DNA of 64,000 nt from Mycobacterium sp. 1465703.0 (GTDB taxonomy: Bacteria > Actinomycetota > Actinomycetes > Mycobacteriales > Mycobacteriaceae). Below are positions 1-8,310 of the stretch, piece after piece (within the stretch, counting starts at the first letter, position 1; every line of letters begins with the position of its first letter). A program made the translations under genes and the position numbers. The notes beneath the pieces were generated by a model. The model saw only the letters and a list, made by a program, of their open reading frames with translations. It was not told the DNA's origin and ran no database searches. The DNA lies in assembly GCF_001672975.1 (NCBI RefSeq), contig NZ_LZKU01000238.1:114022-178021 (forward strand). The letters are read 5' to 3'.

Positions 1-181
1 CACGCTCGCGATGGTTGTGATCGGGCGCGACGGCAGCCACACCCGGCTGGCGACGTGGGTGGCCGTGCCCGGCCACACCGCGACACCCGCGGGCGCCATC
101 TCGACTCCGGTCGATCAGATCGCCGCCGTGCAGGTGGTTGCCGCGGACAGCGGCCAGGTTCTGTTGCAACGTTCGCTGTAA
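1..181 (+). CDS. rslA: Anti-sigma factor RslA, C-terminal fragment
   Basis: The first 181 bases hold an open frame (codons from position 2) that enters from outside the window and ends in TAA at 179-181. The 59 visible residues resemble, from memory, the C-terminal extracytoplasmic part of M. tuberculosis RslA (Rv0736), including the stretches AMVVIGRDGS and IAAVQVVAADSG and the ending LLQRSL. RslA is the membrane-anchored zinc anti-sigma factor that holds SigL; its zinc-binding and membrane parts lie outside the window. The next gene begins about 14 nt later on the same strand, so read-through from a sigL-rslA transcript is possible. The assignment rests on remembered similarity of the tail only. 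Confidence 0.72.
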   Translation, partial: TLAMVVIGRDGSHTRLATWVAVPGHTATPAGAISTPVDQIAAVQVVAADSGQVLLQRSL

Positions 182-195
182 AGGTCGGGGCCAGC

Positions 196-1413
196 GTGTA
201 CGGAGACGGGCGTCCGCTTCGGGTGCTTGTGGTGGGCGCTGGCGTCGCCGGCATCTCCGTCGCCCGGGGATTATTGCGCGACGGCCATGACGTAACGGTT
301 TTCGAACGCCGGCCCGATGTGCAGGCGGCCGGCGGTGCGGTGACGATCTGGTCCAACGGCGAGACGGTTCTGCACCAGCTGGGTGTCGACATGGACGGTG
401 CCGGTCAGCTGCTGGCTACCGTTCGGGCGGTGACGTCCAAAGGTCTTCCGCTCGCCACCCTCGACGTGACGGGGATGGTGGAGCGCCTGGGCGCACCCGT
501 CCGGATGGTTCCGCGCCGGGTGCTGCTGGAACGGCTTCTGAAAGGCTTTCCGGCCGAACGCATCCGGTGCAACTCCCGGGCGATCGCGTTGACCAGCGCG
601 GCCACCGGGGTCGGCGTCGAATTCGACGATGGCACCGTGGCCGAGGGCGACGTATTGGTCGGTGCCGATGGCCTGCACTCGATGGTGCGCGATTGCGTTG
701 GTGCGCAAGGCCCTAAGCCGACCGGCTGGTGCAGTTGGCAGGGGCTGGTCACGCTTCCGGAGATCCCGGAAAAGGACGTCGCATACGTGATTGTCGGAGA
801 GCGCGGAAACCTGGGCTTGTGGCCGGCGGGAGGCTGCGACCTGCAATGGTGGTTCGACCTGCCGTGGGCGCCGGGATTCGTGCGGCCGCAACGTCCGATC
901 GAGATGATCCGGTCCCATTTCGCCGGATGGTCGCCCCTGGCCGATCGTGTGCTGGCGAACTTGACCGACGACCATCTGGCCCCCTCGCCGTTCCCGCATT
1001 TCCGGCATCCGATTCCGCCCGCGGGCCAAGGCCCGGTCACGCTACTCGGCGACGCCGCCCACACGATGCCGCCCATCCTGGCGCAAGGCACCAACCAGGC
1101 CCTGCTTGACACCATGGTGCTGTGCAAAGCTTTAGCGGATTTCCGGAGTGAAATGCACAGTGGCAAGACCGATCTCGCGAGTGCGTTGCGCTGGTATGAG
1201 AAGACCCGGCGACGCAAGGTCATGGTCGTGTCCCGGATGGCGTCGCTGCCGGTGTCACACGGTGAGCTCGTGCTGAGACCGGCCGCGCTGATTCCCGATC
1301 GGCTGCAGGCCTGGGCGCTGCTGACGTTTCTGCGCTGGACGAGTCATCGCCGGATGTCCGCTCAGATCAACCGCAACTTGGGGGAAGCGACGAAGATCAC
1401 GTCCAGCCCATGA
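196..1413 (+). CDS. FAD-dependent monooxygenase (PHBH/UbiH-like)
   Basis: This encodes about 405 residues from a GTG at 196. An N-terminal Rossmann dinucleotide motif (VLVVGAGVAG) is followed by the acidic end of the second strand (VFERRP), the mid-protein DG motif (VGADGLHS) and the GD motif that contacts the FAD ribityl chain (LLGDAAHTMPP). This order is diagnostic of class A flavin monooxygenases, which use NAD(P)H and O2 to hydroxylate or epoxidise a substrate. The substrate is not evident. The frame stays open back to position 55, but those codons overlap rslA and do not look like flavoprotein. The gene ends in a 4-nt overlap with the DUF4389 gene, which overlaps a methyltransferase gene in turn, suggesting coupled tailoring enzymes. 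Confidence 0.82.
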   Translation: MYGDGRPLRVLVVGAGVAGISVARGLLRDGHDVTVFERRPDVQAAGGAVTIWSNGETVLHQLGVDMDGAGQLLATVRAVTSKGLPLATLDVTGMVERLGAPVRMVPRRVLLERLLKGFPAERIRCNSRAIALTSAATGVGVEFDDGTVAEGDVLVGADGLHSMVRDCVGAQGPKPTGWCSWQGLVTLPEIPEKDVAYVIVGERGNLGLWPAGGCDLQWWFDLPWAPGFVRPQRPIEMIRSHFAGWSPLADRVLANLTDDHLAPSPFPHFRHPIPPAGQGPVTLLGDAAHTMPPILAQGTNQALLDTMVLCKALADFRSEMHSGKTDLASALRWYEKTRRRKVMVVSRMASLPVSHGELVLRPAALIPDRLQAWALLTFLRWTSHRRMSAQINRNLGEATKITSSP

Positions 1414-2003
1414 CCAGCCCGGGCGATTTCGTAAGGGTGCGAGGCGATTACGACGCACCCGCACGCGCGCTCTGGCTGGTGAAGTGGTGCGTGCTGGCCG
1501 TGCCGCACTACCCGATATTGATCGGGCTCTACCTGGTATTCCCGTTCTCGACCCTCGTCGCCGGCGTCGCCATCTTGTGCACCGGACGGTATCCGCGGCG
1601 TCTCTTCGAATTCAACGTCGGGGTGCTGCGCTGGTCCTGGCGGGTGATGAACTACCGGTTTCCGATGAACAGCACCGACAAATACCCGCCCTTCACGTTT
1701 GCGTCCCGGCCCGACTACCCAGGCGACCTCGAGGTCGACTACCCCGAACAGCTGAAGAACTGGGCGGTGCTGGTGAAGTGGTTGCTGGCCATCCCTCAAG
1801 TACTGCTGTGCTGGTCGCTGGAGCCGCTGCTGCAGGTGCTCACCGTGATCGCCGCGGTGACGTTGTTATGCACCGGGACGATCCCGCCGGGCATGCGCGA
1901 TCTGCTGATGGGCATTGTTCGCTGGCGATACCGGGTGGCCGTGTACGTGTCGCTGATGCGCGACGAATATCCGCCGTTCCGAATGGATTTGGGGTCCCGA
2001 TGA
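1410..2003 (+). CDS. DUF4389 membrane protein with internal duplication
   Basis: This 197-residue protein starts at an ATG overlapping the stop of the monooxygenase (ATGA). It contains two copies of one unit: a hydrophobic pair of helices opening with LVKW and a Pro, closing in LCTG followed by a cytoplasmic-looking stretch with RW and the tail YPPF (about residues 20-90 and 105-190). The pattern fits DUF4389, an actinobacterial membrane family of unknown function. The stop overlaps the start of the methyltransferase gene. I infer a membrane partner for the flanking enzymes, without direct evidence of function. Confidence 0.8.
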   Translation: MTSPGDFVRVRGDYDAPARALWLVKWCVLAVPHYPILIGLYLVFPFSTLVAGVAILCTGRYPRRLFEFNVGVLRWSWRVMNYRFPMNSTDKYPPFTFASRPDYPGDLEVDYPEQLKNWAVLVKWLLAIPQVLLCWSLEPLLQVLTVIAAVTLLCTGTIPPGMRDLLMGIVRWRYRVAVYVSLMRDEYPPFRMDLGSR

Positions 2004-2626
2004 TCCTCCGCAATTTCCTGTTTCCGTACGTGTACCGATTGGGTCAGCCGGTTTTCGATCGGCTGTTCTACCACCGGTACCGGCGGGCCGCGCTGAGTAA
2101 CGCCACCGGCCGGCTGTTGATGGTCGGTCTGGGGCCGGGCACCGACCTGATGTTCCTGCCCGAAACGGTGACGTCGGTCGCGGCCGTGGAACCCGGGGCG
2201 CCGTTTCGGCGAACTGCGGCAAAGCGTGCAGCGCGCCACGGCATCGCGGTCGACATCGTCGAGGGTACCGGTGAAGCAATTCCCTTTCCGGACAACGCTT
2301 TCGACTCGGTGCACATCGGGCTGGTGTTGTGTTCGGTCGATGACGTGGCCGCTACCCTCGGTGAAATCCGCCGGGTCTTGGTCCCCGGAGGCAGGCTGGT
2401 GGTCCTCGAGCACGTCCGCGGGACCGGCGCGACGGGCCGGTTGCAGGACCTGATCGCCAAGCCGTGGTCGTGGCTGGCCGGTGGTTGTGAGCCGAACCGG
2501 CGAACCCTCGACGCGATTTCCGCCGCTGGGTTCGATACCAGTGCGCTGCAGAGCATTCCGCGAACACCGGTGCCCTTCCCGTGCAAACCCCATCTGCAGG
2601 GATTCGCCACCCTTACTCGACGCTGA
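2000..2626 (+). CDS. Class I SAM-dependent methyltransferase
   Basis: The protein has 208 residues from an ATG at 2000 that overlaps the DUF4389 stop. It shows the class I methyltransferase pattern: motif I glycine loop MVGLGPGTD (about residues 41-49), an acidic residue ending strand 2 (AAVEPG), motif II around FPDNAFDSVH and a motif III region RVLVPGGRLVVLEH. It resembles the UbiE/phospholipid-methyltransferase subgroup. The substrate is unknown. The N-terminal FLFPYVYRL segment may be a membrane-associating helix. Its 3' end overlaps the oppositely oriented permease gene by 14 bases, leaving no room for a conventional terminator between them. Confidence 0.84.
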   Translation: MILRNFLFPYVYRLGQPVFDRLFYHRYRRAALSNATGRLLMVGLGPGTDLMFLPETVTSVAAVEPGAPFRRTAAKRAARHGIAVDIVEGTGEAIPFPDNAFDSVHIGLVLCSVDDVAATLGEIRRVLVPGGRLVVLEHVRGTGATGRLQDLIAKPWSWLAGGCEPNRRTLDAISAAGFDTSALQSIPRTPVPFPCKPHLQGFATLTRR

Positions 2627-5117
2627 CCGCCTCGATGATGTTGAGATCCGCCGCACGCCGCGCCGGCGGCACCGAGCCGAGCAGGCTGATCGCCAGCGCC
2701 CCAAGTGTGAAGGCAAGCGCCAGCGGGCTCAGCCGAAAGCCGACTTCGAAATTCATGATGTCTCCGCTGATACGGCTGAACAACCACTGATTGGTCAATC
2801 CGAGCGCAAGCCCCAAAATGCCACCGACGACCCCGATTCCGGCCGCTTCGGCCAGCACCGTCCGCAGTGTGAACCTGCGACTGGCTCCCATCGCCCGGAG
2901 CACACCGATTTCGCGCCGCCGTTCGGTCACCGAGAGCGTCAAGGTATTGAGCAGTGCGACCGCGGCCACCGACACGACGATGATCCACACCGCGTTGGCG
3001 ATGAACATGCTCTGATGCAGCGGAGCCTGCAGCCCCGCCAGCGCGGCGGGACCGTCGTAGACATGGTTCGGCGCCGGCACCGCCTCGCGGACGGCGGCCA
3101 GTAGATGCTGCCGATTCGCGCCGGGGACCGCGGTGATCTGCAACGTCGTTGCGGCCGGGCGGTCGAACCAGGCCCGCAGGTGGTCGAGACCGATTCCGAC
3201 CGTGCCGATGACGGTCGAGAAGAACGGCACCAATGCCAGCACGGTCGTCTGCCGCGGGCCGTGCGGCGTCTGCAGTCGCAGTGCGTCACCGGCCCGGACG
3301 TGCAGGATTCTGCCCAGATTCTGGGTGAGCACCACGCCTTTGCCCGCGAGCACTTCGGCGCGCACCCGTTCGTCGAGCGCGTGGAAGAGCGGATCGTGGC
3401 TGCCGTTGGCAAAGCCGTCGAGCAGAACGCGGGTACCGCCGACGACGGCGAACCCGAACGCGCCCTCGGTCACTCGTGCTACCCCGGGGACCGCGGCGAC
3501 CTTCTCCGAAACACCCTGGGGCAGAACGTCAGTGGGGTAGCTGTCGGGCGGGTCCGCGCTCACCCACACGTCGGCATCGGCGACCGGCGAAAAGATGCCC
3601 CGTGCGGACCGAATCATGTCGGCGTTCGTACCGGTGATCACGACGGTGGTGAGCACCCCGATGAGCACGGTCATCACGGTCGCCCATACCCGCCGCGGCG
3701 CACGCAGGATGGTCGCCGCCGCGAGCGCCCCGAACGACCCGAACATCCGCGCCGTTGCCGCGGTGGCCCTCACGATGGGCGCGGTGAGAGCGAAGCCCAG
3801 CGCGATCTCGGCGCCCAACAGAACGGCCATCGCGACGAACGCGTAGCTGCCGCGCTGGCCGACGACGACCATCGTCGACGCCACGAAAATCACTACGGCG
3901 CCAGCCCCACTGGCGATCCGCAGCCAGCGTGGCACGACGTCGGCCGCCGAAGCCCCGACCGGCGCGAGCGCCTCAATCGGCGAAACCTTGTACACCTGCC
4001 GGGCCGCCATCGCCGAAGCGGCCACGCTGGTCAGAGCCGTGGCCGCCAGCGCCAGCGGTACCGCGTAACCGGGCAACCAGTACTCGACGCGGGCCTCGAG
4101 TCCTTGCGTCACCGCCGGAGGCAACCGGCCAATCGCGATGTGGCCGGCCACAATTCCCATGCCGGACCCGATGGCTCCGCCGATGAACCCCAGAACCGCG
4201 GCCTCGGCGAGCATGTCGCCGACAATGGTGACGCGCCGACCCCCGATCGCGCGCAGCATCGAGATGACCGGCCGGCGTGCGGTGATCGCCATCGTCATCG
4301 TGGTATAGATCAAAAACGCGCCGACCACCAACGCAACTGCAGCCCCCAGCAGGGCCATGTAGTTCATCAGCTTGACGCCGTCACCGGCCCGCGCCGCCCG
4401 GAAGCTTGGGGCGGCGACGATCGCGCGGCCGTTCACGATGTCGGTGACCTTGGTGCGAACGGCACCGGGGTCGGCGCCCGGCTTGATGGTGATCAGTATC
4501 GAGTCGAGTTGGCCGGTGCGGCCGGTGGCGTTCTGCGCCAGAGCAAGTGGCGCGAGGACGTAGTGGCCGCCGTTGAGGTCCGCATATTGCTTGCCCGCGA
4601 GCACATCGGTCACCGTCACCGAGGCCGAACCCAGTTGAAACTGCTGACCTTTCGCATAGCCGACGCGGGGTCCGACTTGAACTCCGGACGGCGACGCCGA
4701 CAGCGCCTGCACCGGACGGGCGACCGCGTCTTTCAGCGCGCCGCCCAGCGCGGCGGTGCTGGCATCGGCGCCCAGCAGGAGCACCGGCCCCGACGGCGTG
4801 GACGCCGACGTTCGAATCATCGGTGCCGCGGTGGCGACGCCGGGAACGGCGGCCACTTCGGCCTGTATGGAATCGGAGAATCCGGCGTCGGTGATGCCGG
4901 ACACCTCGAGGGCGGCGACCCCGGCGATCCCGTCGGCCAGCCGGCTCACCGATCCGGTGGTCGACCCGAAGATACCGAAGACCGCAACCAAATAGGTTGC
5001 CGAGACTGCCATTACGGCGATCGAGGCGAACGTGCGGCGCCGATGCACGGCAAGCTCGCGCAGGCTGAAAACGCGTAGCCTGCTCGCAGCGGCGGCGACC
5101 GCGGATCCGGGTTTCAC
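2613..5117 (-). CDS. ABC transporter permease, FtsX/MacB type
   Basis: This 834-residue membrane protein starts at a GTG overlapping the stop of the ATPase gene (GTGA), so the two are translationally coupled. It has an N-terminal transmembrane helix (after RRRTFASIAV), a large extracytoplasmic domain (about 50-250), a three-helix FtsX core (about 260-385), then a second repeat with another external domain and a C-terminal three-helix core. Two fused FtsX modules are typical of actinobacterial MacB/LolCDE-like permeases moving lipids, lipoproteins or small molecules across or out of the membrane. With the ThDP/KAS III cluster just beyond the ATPase, a role in export of that product is possible but is inference. 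Confidence 0.88.
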   Translation of the reverse strand: MKPGSAVAAAASRLRVFSLRELAVHRRRTFASIAVMAVSATYLVAVFGIFGSTTGSVSRLADGIAGVAALEVSGITDAGFSDSIQAEVAAVPGVATAAPMIRTSASTPSGPVLLLGADASTAALGGALKDAVARPVQALSASPSGVQVGPRVGYAKGQQFQLGSASVTVTDVLAGKQYADLNGGHYVLAPLALAQNATGRTGQLDSILITIKPGADPGAVRTKVTDIVNGRAIVAAPSFRAARAGDGVKLMNYMALLGAAVALVVGAFLIYTTMTMAITARRPVISMLRAIGGRRVTIVGDMLAEAAVLGFIGGAIGSGMGIVAGHIAIGRLPPAVTQGLEARVEYWLPGYAVPLALAATALTSVAASAMAARQVYKVSPIEALAPVGASAADVVPRWLRIASGAGAVVIFVASTMVVVGQRGSYAFVAMAVLLGAEIALGFALTAPIVRATAATARMFGSFGALAAATILRAPRRVWATVMTVLIGVLTTVVITGTNADMIRSARGIFSPVADADVWVSADPPDSYPTDVLPQGVSEKVAAVPGVARVTEGAFGFAVVGGTRVLLDGFANGSHDPLFHALDERVRAEVLAGKGVVLTQNLGRILHVRAGDALRLQTPHGPRQTTVLALVPFFSTVIGTVGIGLDHLRAWFDRPAATTLQITAVPGANRQHLLAAVREAVPAPNHVYDGPAALAGLQAPLHQSMFIANAVWIIVVSVAAVALLNTLTLSVTERRREIGVLRAMGASRRFTLRTVLAEAAGIGVVGGILGLALGLTNQWLFSRISGDIMNFEVGFRLSPLALAFTLGALAISLLGSVPPARRAADLNIIEAVSVE

Positions 5118-5809
5118 CCCGCGACCGCCATGACATCCGAGCCGACCCGGCCGTCCTGCAGCGTGATCACCCGGTCGGTGGCCGCGGCCGCATCCGCATT
5201 GTGGGTCACCATGACCACCAGCCGGCCTCGGCCGTCCTCGTGCGCCACCTCGGCCAGCAGCGCCAAAATGGACTCACCCGTCGTGGAGTCCAGGTTTCCG
5301 GTCGGCTCGTCAGCCAGAATCAGGGCCGGGTTCATCATCAATGCGCGGGCCACCGCGACCCGCTGCATTTGGCCGCCGGACAGCTCCGCCGGGCGGTGCT
5401 CGGTCCGGTTGCCGAGCCCGACCCGATCCAGCAGCCGGACCGCCTCCGGTTTGGCCTTGCCCAGCCGAACCCCGTCGAGCAGTTTGGGAATCGCCACGTT
5501 CTCCCAGGCCGACAGCGTCGGCAACAGGTTGAAGAACTGGAAGACAAAACCCACCCGCTGGTGGCGGAACCGCGACTGTTGTTCATCGCTGAGCCGGCCG
5601 ATCTCTTCGCCGTCGAATGTGATCGATCCGGAATCGGGGGAGTCCAAAGCGCCGAGCAGGTGCAGCAAGGTGCTTTTGCCTGCCCCCGACGGGCCGACGA
5701 CCGACACGAACTGCCCGCCTGCGAGCCGCAGACTGACCTCATCGAGAGCCCGCACCGGTTGACCGCCGACCCGGTACTCGCGCACCACGTTGCGCAGTTC
5801 GATGGCCAT
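5114..5809 (-). CDS. ABC transporter ATP-binding protein (LolD/MacB type)
   Basis: From the ATG at 5809 this encodes about 231 residues. It has Walker A (GPSGAGKST), Q-loop (FVFQFFNLLPTLSAWENV), the signature LSGGQMQRVAVARAL, Walker B (LILADEPTGNLDS) and the switch His (VTHNADAAA). The LLPTLSAWENV region is typical of the MacB/LolD/FtsE branch that powers FtsX-type permeases. The downstream permease overlaps its stop. A longer start at 5854 is possible, but those residues do not resemble the family. It is divergent from the ThDP enzyme gene, with which it shares a control region of about 125 bp. Confidence 0.9.
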   Translation of the reverse strand: MAIELRNVVREYRVGGQPVRALDEVSLRLAGGQFVSVVGPSGAGKSTLLHLLGALDSPDSGSITFDGEEIGRLSDEQQSRFRHQRVGFVFQFFNLLPTLSAWENVAIPKLLDGVRLGKAKPEAVRLLDRVGLGNRTEHRPAELSGGQMQRVAVARALMMNPALILADEPTGNLDSTTGESILALLAEVAHEDGRGRLVVMVTHNADAAAATDRVITLQDGRVGSDVMAVAG

Positions 5810-5889
5810 AGAGACACCACGATGGGCACCGGCGAACGGTTCACCGACCGGCAATGAACCGACCGGCCGTCGACCTCGTTTCTTCGCAA

Positions 5890-5910
5890 AAGGGCAAATT
5901 CACCGCCCTT
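5890..5910. promoter_or_regulatory. Inverted repeat upstream of the ThDP-enzyme gene
   Basis: AAGGGC (5890-5895) and GCCCTT (5905-5910) form a perfect 6-bp inverted repeat with a 9-nt spacer, about 25 nt upstream of the chosen start at 5936 and between two divergent transcription units. It could be an operator or a small leader hairpin. Nothing links it to a specific regulator; the MarR gene at 10400 is the nearest candidate. Confidence 0.3.
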
Positions 5911-5935
5911 GATGGCGTCAGGAGAACGTCAGCAC

Positions 5936-7675
5936 ATGCTCGGAAAGTACCGGGTGGTCGACCATATCGTCGAGCACCTGACGAATCTCGGAGTCGACCA
6001 CATCTTCGGTGTGGACGGCGCCAACATCGAGGACTTGTACGACGCGGCGCACTTCCGCTCCGCGATGAACGCGGTGCTGGCCAAGCACGAGTTTTCGGCG
6101 GCCACTATGGCCGATGGGTACAGCCGCAGCGGGTCGGGCCTGGGGGTGGTGGCGGCAACCTCGGGCGGCGGATCGCTGAACCTCGTCGCGGGCCTGGGCG
6201 AAGCGCTTGCGAGCCGGGTGCCGGTGCTGGCATTGGTCGGCCAGCCCGCCAGCTCGATGGATGGACAGGGCAGCTTCCAGGACACCAGCGGCGCAAACGG
6301 ATCGCTGAATGCCGAAGCGTTGTTCTCGGCGGTATCGGTGTTCTGCCGACGGCTGCGCACGCCGGCCGAGATCGTCACGCTGCTGCCGCGGGCCGTCGCC
6401 GCGGCGCGCACCGGCGGGCCGGCGGTGTTGTTGCTGCCCAAGGACATTCAGCAGGCATACATCGATGTCAAGCATGACGGTTATGACGGTGGTGAGGTGC
6501 GGGCGCGGCGCGGCGACCTGCATCCGATCATCCGGGCGCTGCGTGGCGCGCAGGGCCAGATCTCCATCATCGCCGGCGAACAGGTCGCCCGTGACGACGC
6601 CCGGGACGAACTCGAAGAGCTTCGTGCGTTGCTGCACGCGCCCCTCGCCACCGTTCCGGACGCCAAGGACGTTGCCGGGCCGCCGGGCCCCGGGTCACCG
6701 TTCAGGTTGGGAGTGACCGGCGTGATGGGCCACCGCAATGTGGCCGACGTGGTGGCTGCCAGCGCGGTGTGCCTCATCGTCGGCACTCGGCTGACGGTCA
6801 CCGCGCGCGGCGGTCTGGACGACGCACTGGCGGGGGTGCGGACGATCTCGATCGGGTCGGCGCCGCCTTACCTTCCCTGCACCCACGTGCATACCGAGGA
6901 CTTGCGTGGCTCGCTGCACAAACTGACCCACGCGCTTCGCGGGCGTCTTCGAGCCGGTCCGCGCCTCGCTGGCGCAGGCCGGGTCAGCGAGATGACGCCG
7001 CCACCCTGCGCCGGACCTGGGGTGCGGTATCGCGACGCGATGGCGGTGCTGGACCGCGTCTTGCCCGACGGCGCCGACATCGTGGTCGACGCCGGCAACA
7101 CCGGCGCTGCGGCGATCCACTATCTCCCGGTGCGCTGCGGCGGCAGGTTCGTCGTCGCGCTCGGCATGGGCGGCATGGGCTATAGCTTCGGCGCCGGTAT
7201 CGGAATGTCGTTCGGGCGGGCCAACAGTGGCCGGCCGCGCGGCCGCACCGTGGTGATTGCCGGCGACGGAGCGTTCTTCATGCACGGCATGGAGGTGCAC
7301 ACCGCCGTGCAATACCGGCTACCGATGACGTTCGTCTTGTTCAACAACAACGCGCACGCCATGTGTGTGACCCGCGAGCAGCTGTTCTATGACGACTTGT
7401 ACAGCTACAACCGGTTTCGGCCCAGCCGGCTGGGGGCCGGCCTGGCCGCAATGTTTCCGGATCTGACGTCGGTGGACGTCAGCGACGTCGATGGGTTGGC
7501 CGCGGCCATGGGCGCGGCGCTCGACATCGACGGCCCGGCGGTGGTCAGCGTCGAGTGCGCCGCAGACGAGATTCCGCCGTTCGCACCATTTCTCACTGCG
7601 GCACCCGCTAAAGGCGCTGCGGTGGAGCAGTTTTGCACTAAGGAGGACTGTACCAATGTCGCTGCCAGCGCTTGA
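5936..7675 (+). CDS. Thiamine diphosphate-dependent enzyme (acetolactate synthase/benzoylformate decarboxylase superfamily)
   Basis: The start is the ATG at 5936 with AGGAG at 5920-5924, giving 579 residues; an upstream TTG at 5909 or ATG at 5912 would add at most nine. The Pyr domain carries the cofactor-activating Glu (E52 in KHEFSAATMADGY) and the PP domain the Mg-ThDP motif (GDG at 443-445 through NNN at 470-472). The family decarboxylates 2-keto acids and makes C-C bonds through a carbanion. The substrate is unknown. It differs from housekeeping IlvB in the active-site region (QPASSMDGQG), and no regulatory-subunit gene is adjacent. It leads a tight four-gene set: the next gene starts 20 nt inside this one. 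Confidence 0.88.
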   Translation: MLGKYRVVDHIVEHLTNLGVDHIFGVDGANIEDLYDAAHFRSAMNAVLAKHEFSAATMADGYSRSGSGLGVVAATSGGGSLNLVAGLGEALASRVPVLALVGQPASSMDGQGSFQDTSGANGSLNAEALFSAVSVFCRRLRTPAEIVTLLPRAVAAARTGGPAVLLLPKDIQQAYIDVKHDGYDGGEVRARRGDLHPIIRALRGAQGQISIIAGEQVARDDARDELEELRALLHAPLATVPDAKDVAGPPGPGSPFRLGVTGVMGHRNVADVVAASAVCLIVGTRLTVTARGGLDDALAGVRTISIGSAPPYLPCTHVHTEDLRGSLHKLTHALRGRLRAGPRLAGAGRVSEMTPPPCAGPGVRYRDAMAVLDRVLPDGADIVVDAGNTGAAAIHYLPVRCGGRFVVALGMGGMGYSFGAGIGMSFGRANSGRPRGRTVVIAGDGAFFMHGMEVHTAVQYRLPMTFVLFNNNAHAMCVTREQLFYDDLYSYNRFRPSRLGAGLAAMFPDLTSVDVSDVDGLAAAMGAALDIDGPAVVSVECAADEIPPFAPFLTAAPAKGAAVEQFCTKEDCTNVAASA

Positions 7676-8303
7676 GGACATTCCCGTTCTCATCGAAGGG
7701 GTCACCCGGATCGAAAGCAGCCCAAGGGAGAAGGCTACGCCGATCATCATGGACATGATGCGGTCGGTGTACCCACACGATCAGGTCTTCGGCCAATACT
7801 GCACCGTCAACGATTACGTCGACTGTCCCCCCGACGAGTTGTACGAGTACATGGCCGACACCCGCAGCCTGGAGGAGTGGACCTACAGCCTGCGCGGGTT
7901 CACCCCCACCGATGAGCCCGGATTGTGGCTGGCCTTCGACCGGCTCGGTTCGGAGACCAAGATCTACACCCGCACCGTCGCCAATCCGCAGGCGCGGACC
8001 GTGGACTACCACTGCGCCTGGGATCAGGGCAAACACCTGTGGATGGTCTATCTGATGCGGGTCATTGACGCCCAGACCGTCCTCGACAAGCCGGGATCGG
8101 TTGTGCTGTGGACGAATTGCCATCACCCGTTCTATGACCACAACCCGTATCCGGAGACCGCCCCTGCGCAGCGACCGGTATGGGTGGGCGACTTCTGGGA
8201 CATGTTCGGCGCGGGGCATCTACTGGAGATGAAGAACCTCAAGGCGATCGCCGAGTATCGTCACCGGCACGGGCTGCCGGTAACGCCGGTCTGGATGAGG
8301 TGA
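7656..8303 (+). CDS. SRPBCC-like (START/polyketide-cyclase fold) protein
   Basis: An AGGAGG at 7641-7646 precedes the ATG at 7656, which fixes the start inside the end of the ThDP enzyme gene (20-nt overlap) and gives 215 residues. The core begins with a strand followed by a helix of the type seen in SRPBCC proteins (VDCPPDELYEYMAD, then LEEW), with aromatic-rich strands after it. The fold binds hydrophobic ligands and includes aromatase/cyclases and lipid carriers. No catalytic residues can be named. Between the ThDP enzyme and the KAS III-like enzyme it may shape or cyclise an intermediate, which is inference. Confidence 0.68.
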   Translation: MSLPALEDIPVLIEGVTRIESSPREKATPIIMDMMRSVYPHDQVFGQYCTVNDYVDCPPDELYEYMADTRSLEEWTYSLRGFTPTDEPGLWLAFDRLGSETKIYTRTVANPQARTVDYHCAWDQGKHLWMVYLMRVIDAQTVLDKPGSVVLWTNCHHPFYDHNPYPETAPAQRPVWVGDFWDMFGAGHLLEMKNLKAIAEYRHRHGLPVTPVWMR

Positions 8304-8310
8304 GCGCAGC

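Noticed and set aside
3105..5078. A 657-codon plus-strand open frame
   Set aside because: It is antisense to the FtsX-type permease. Its Arg/Gly/His-rich composition without domains is typical of a shadow frame in GC-rich DNA.
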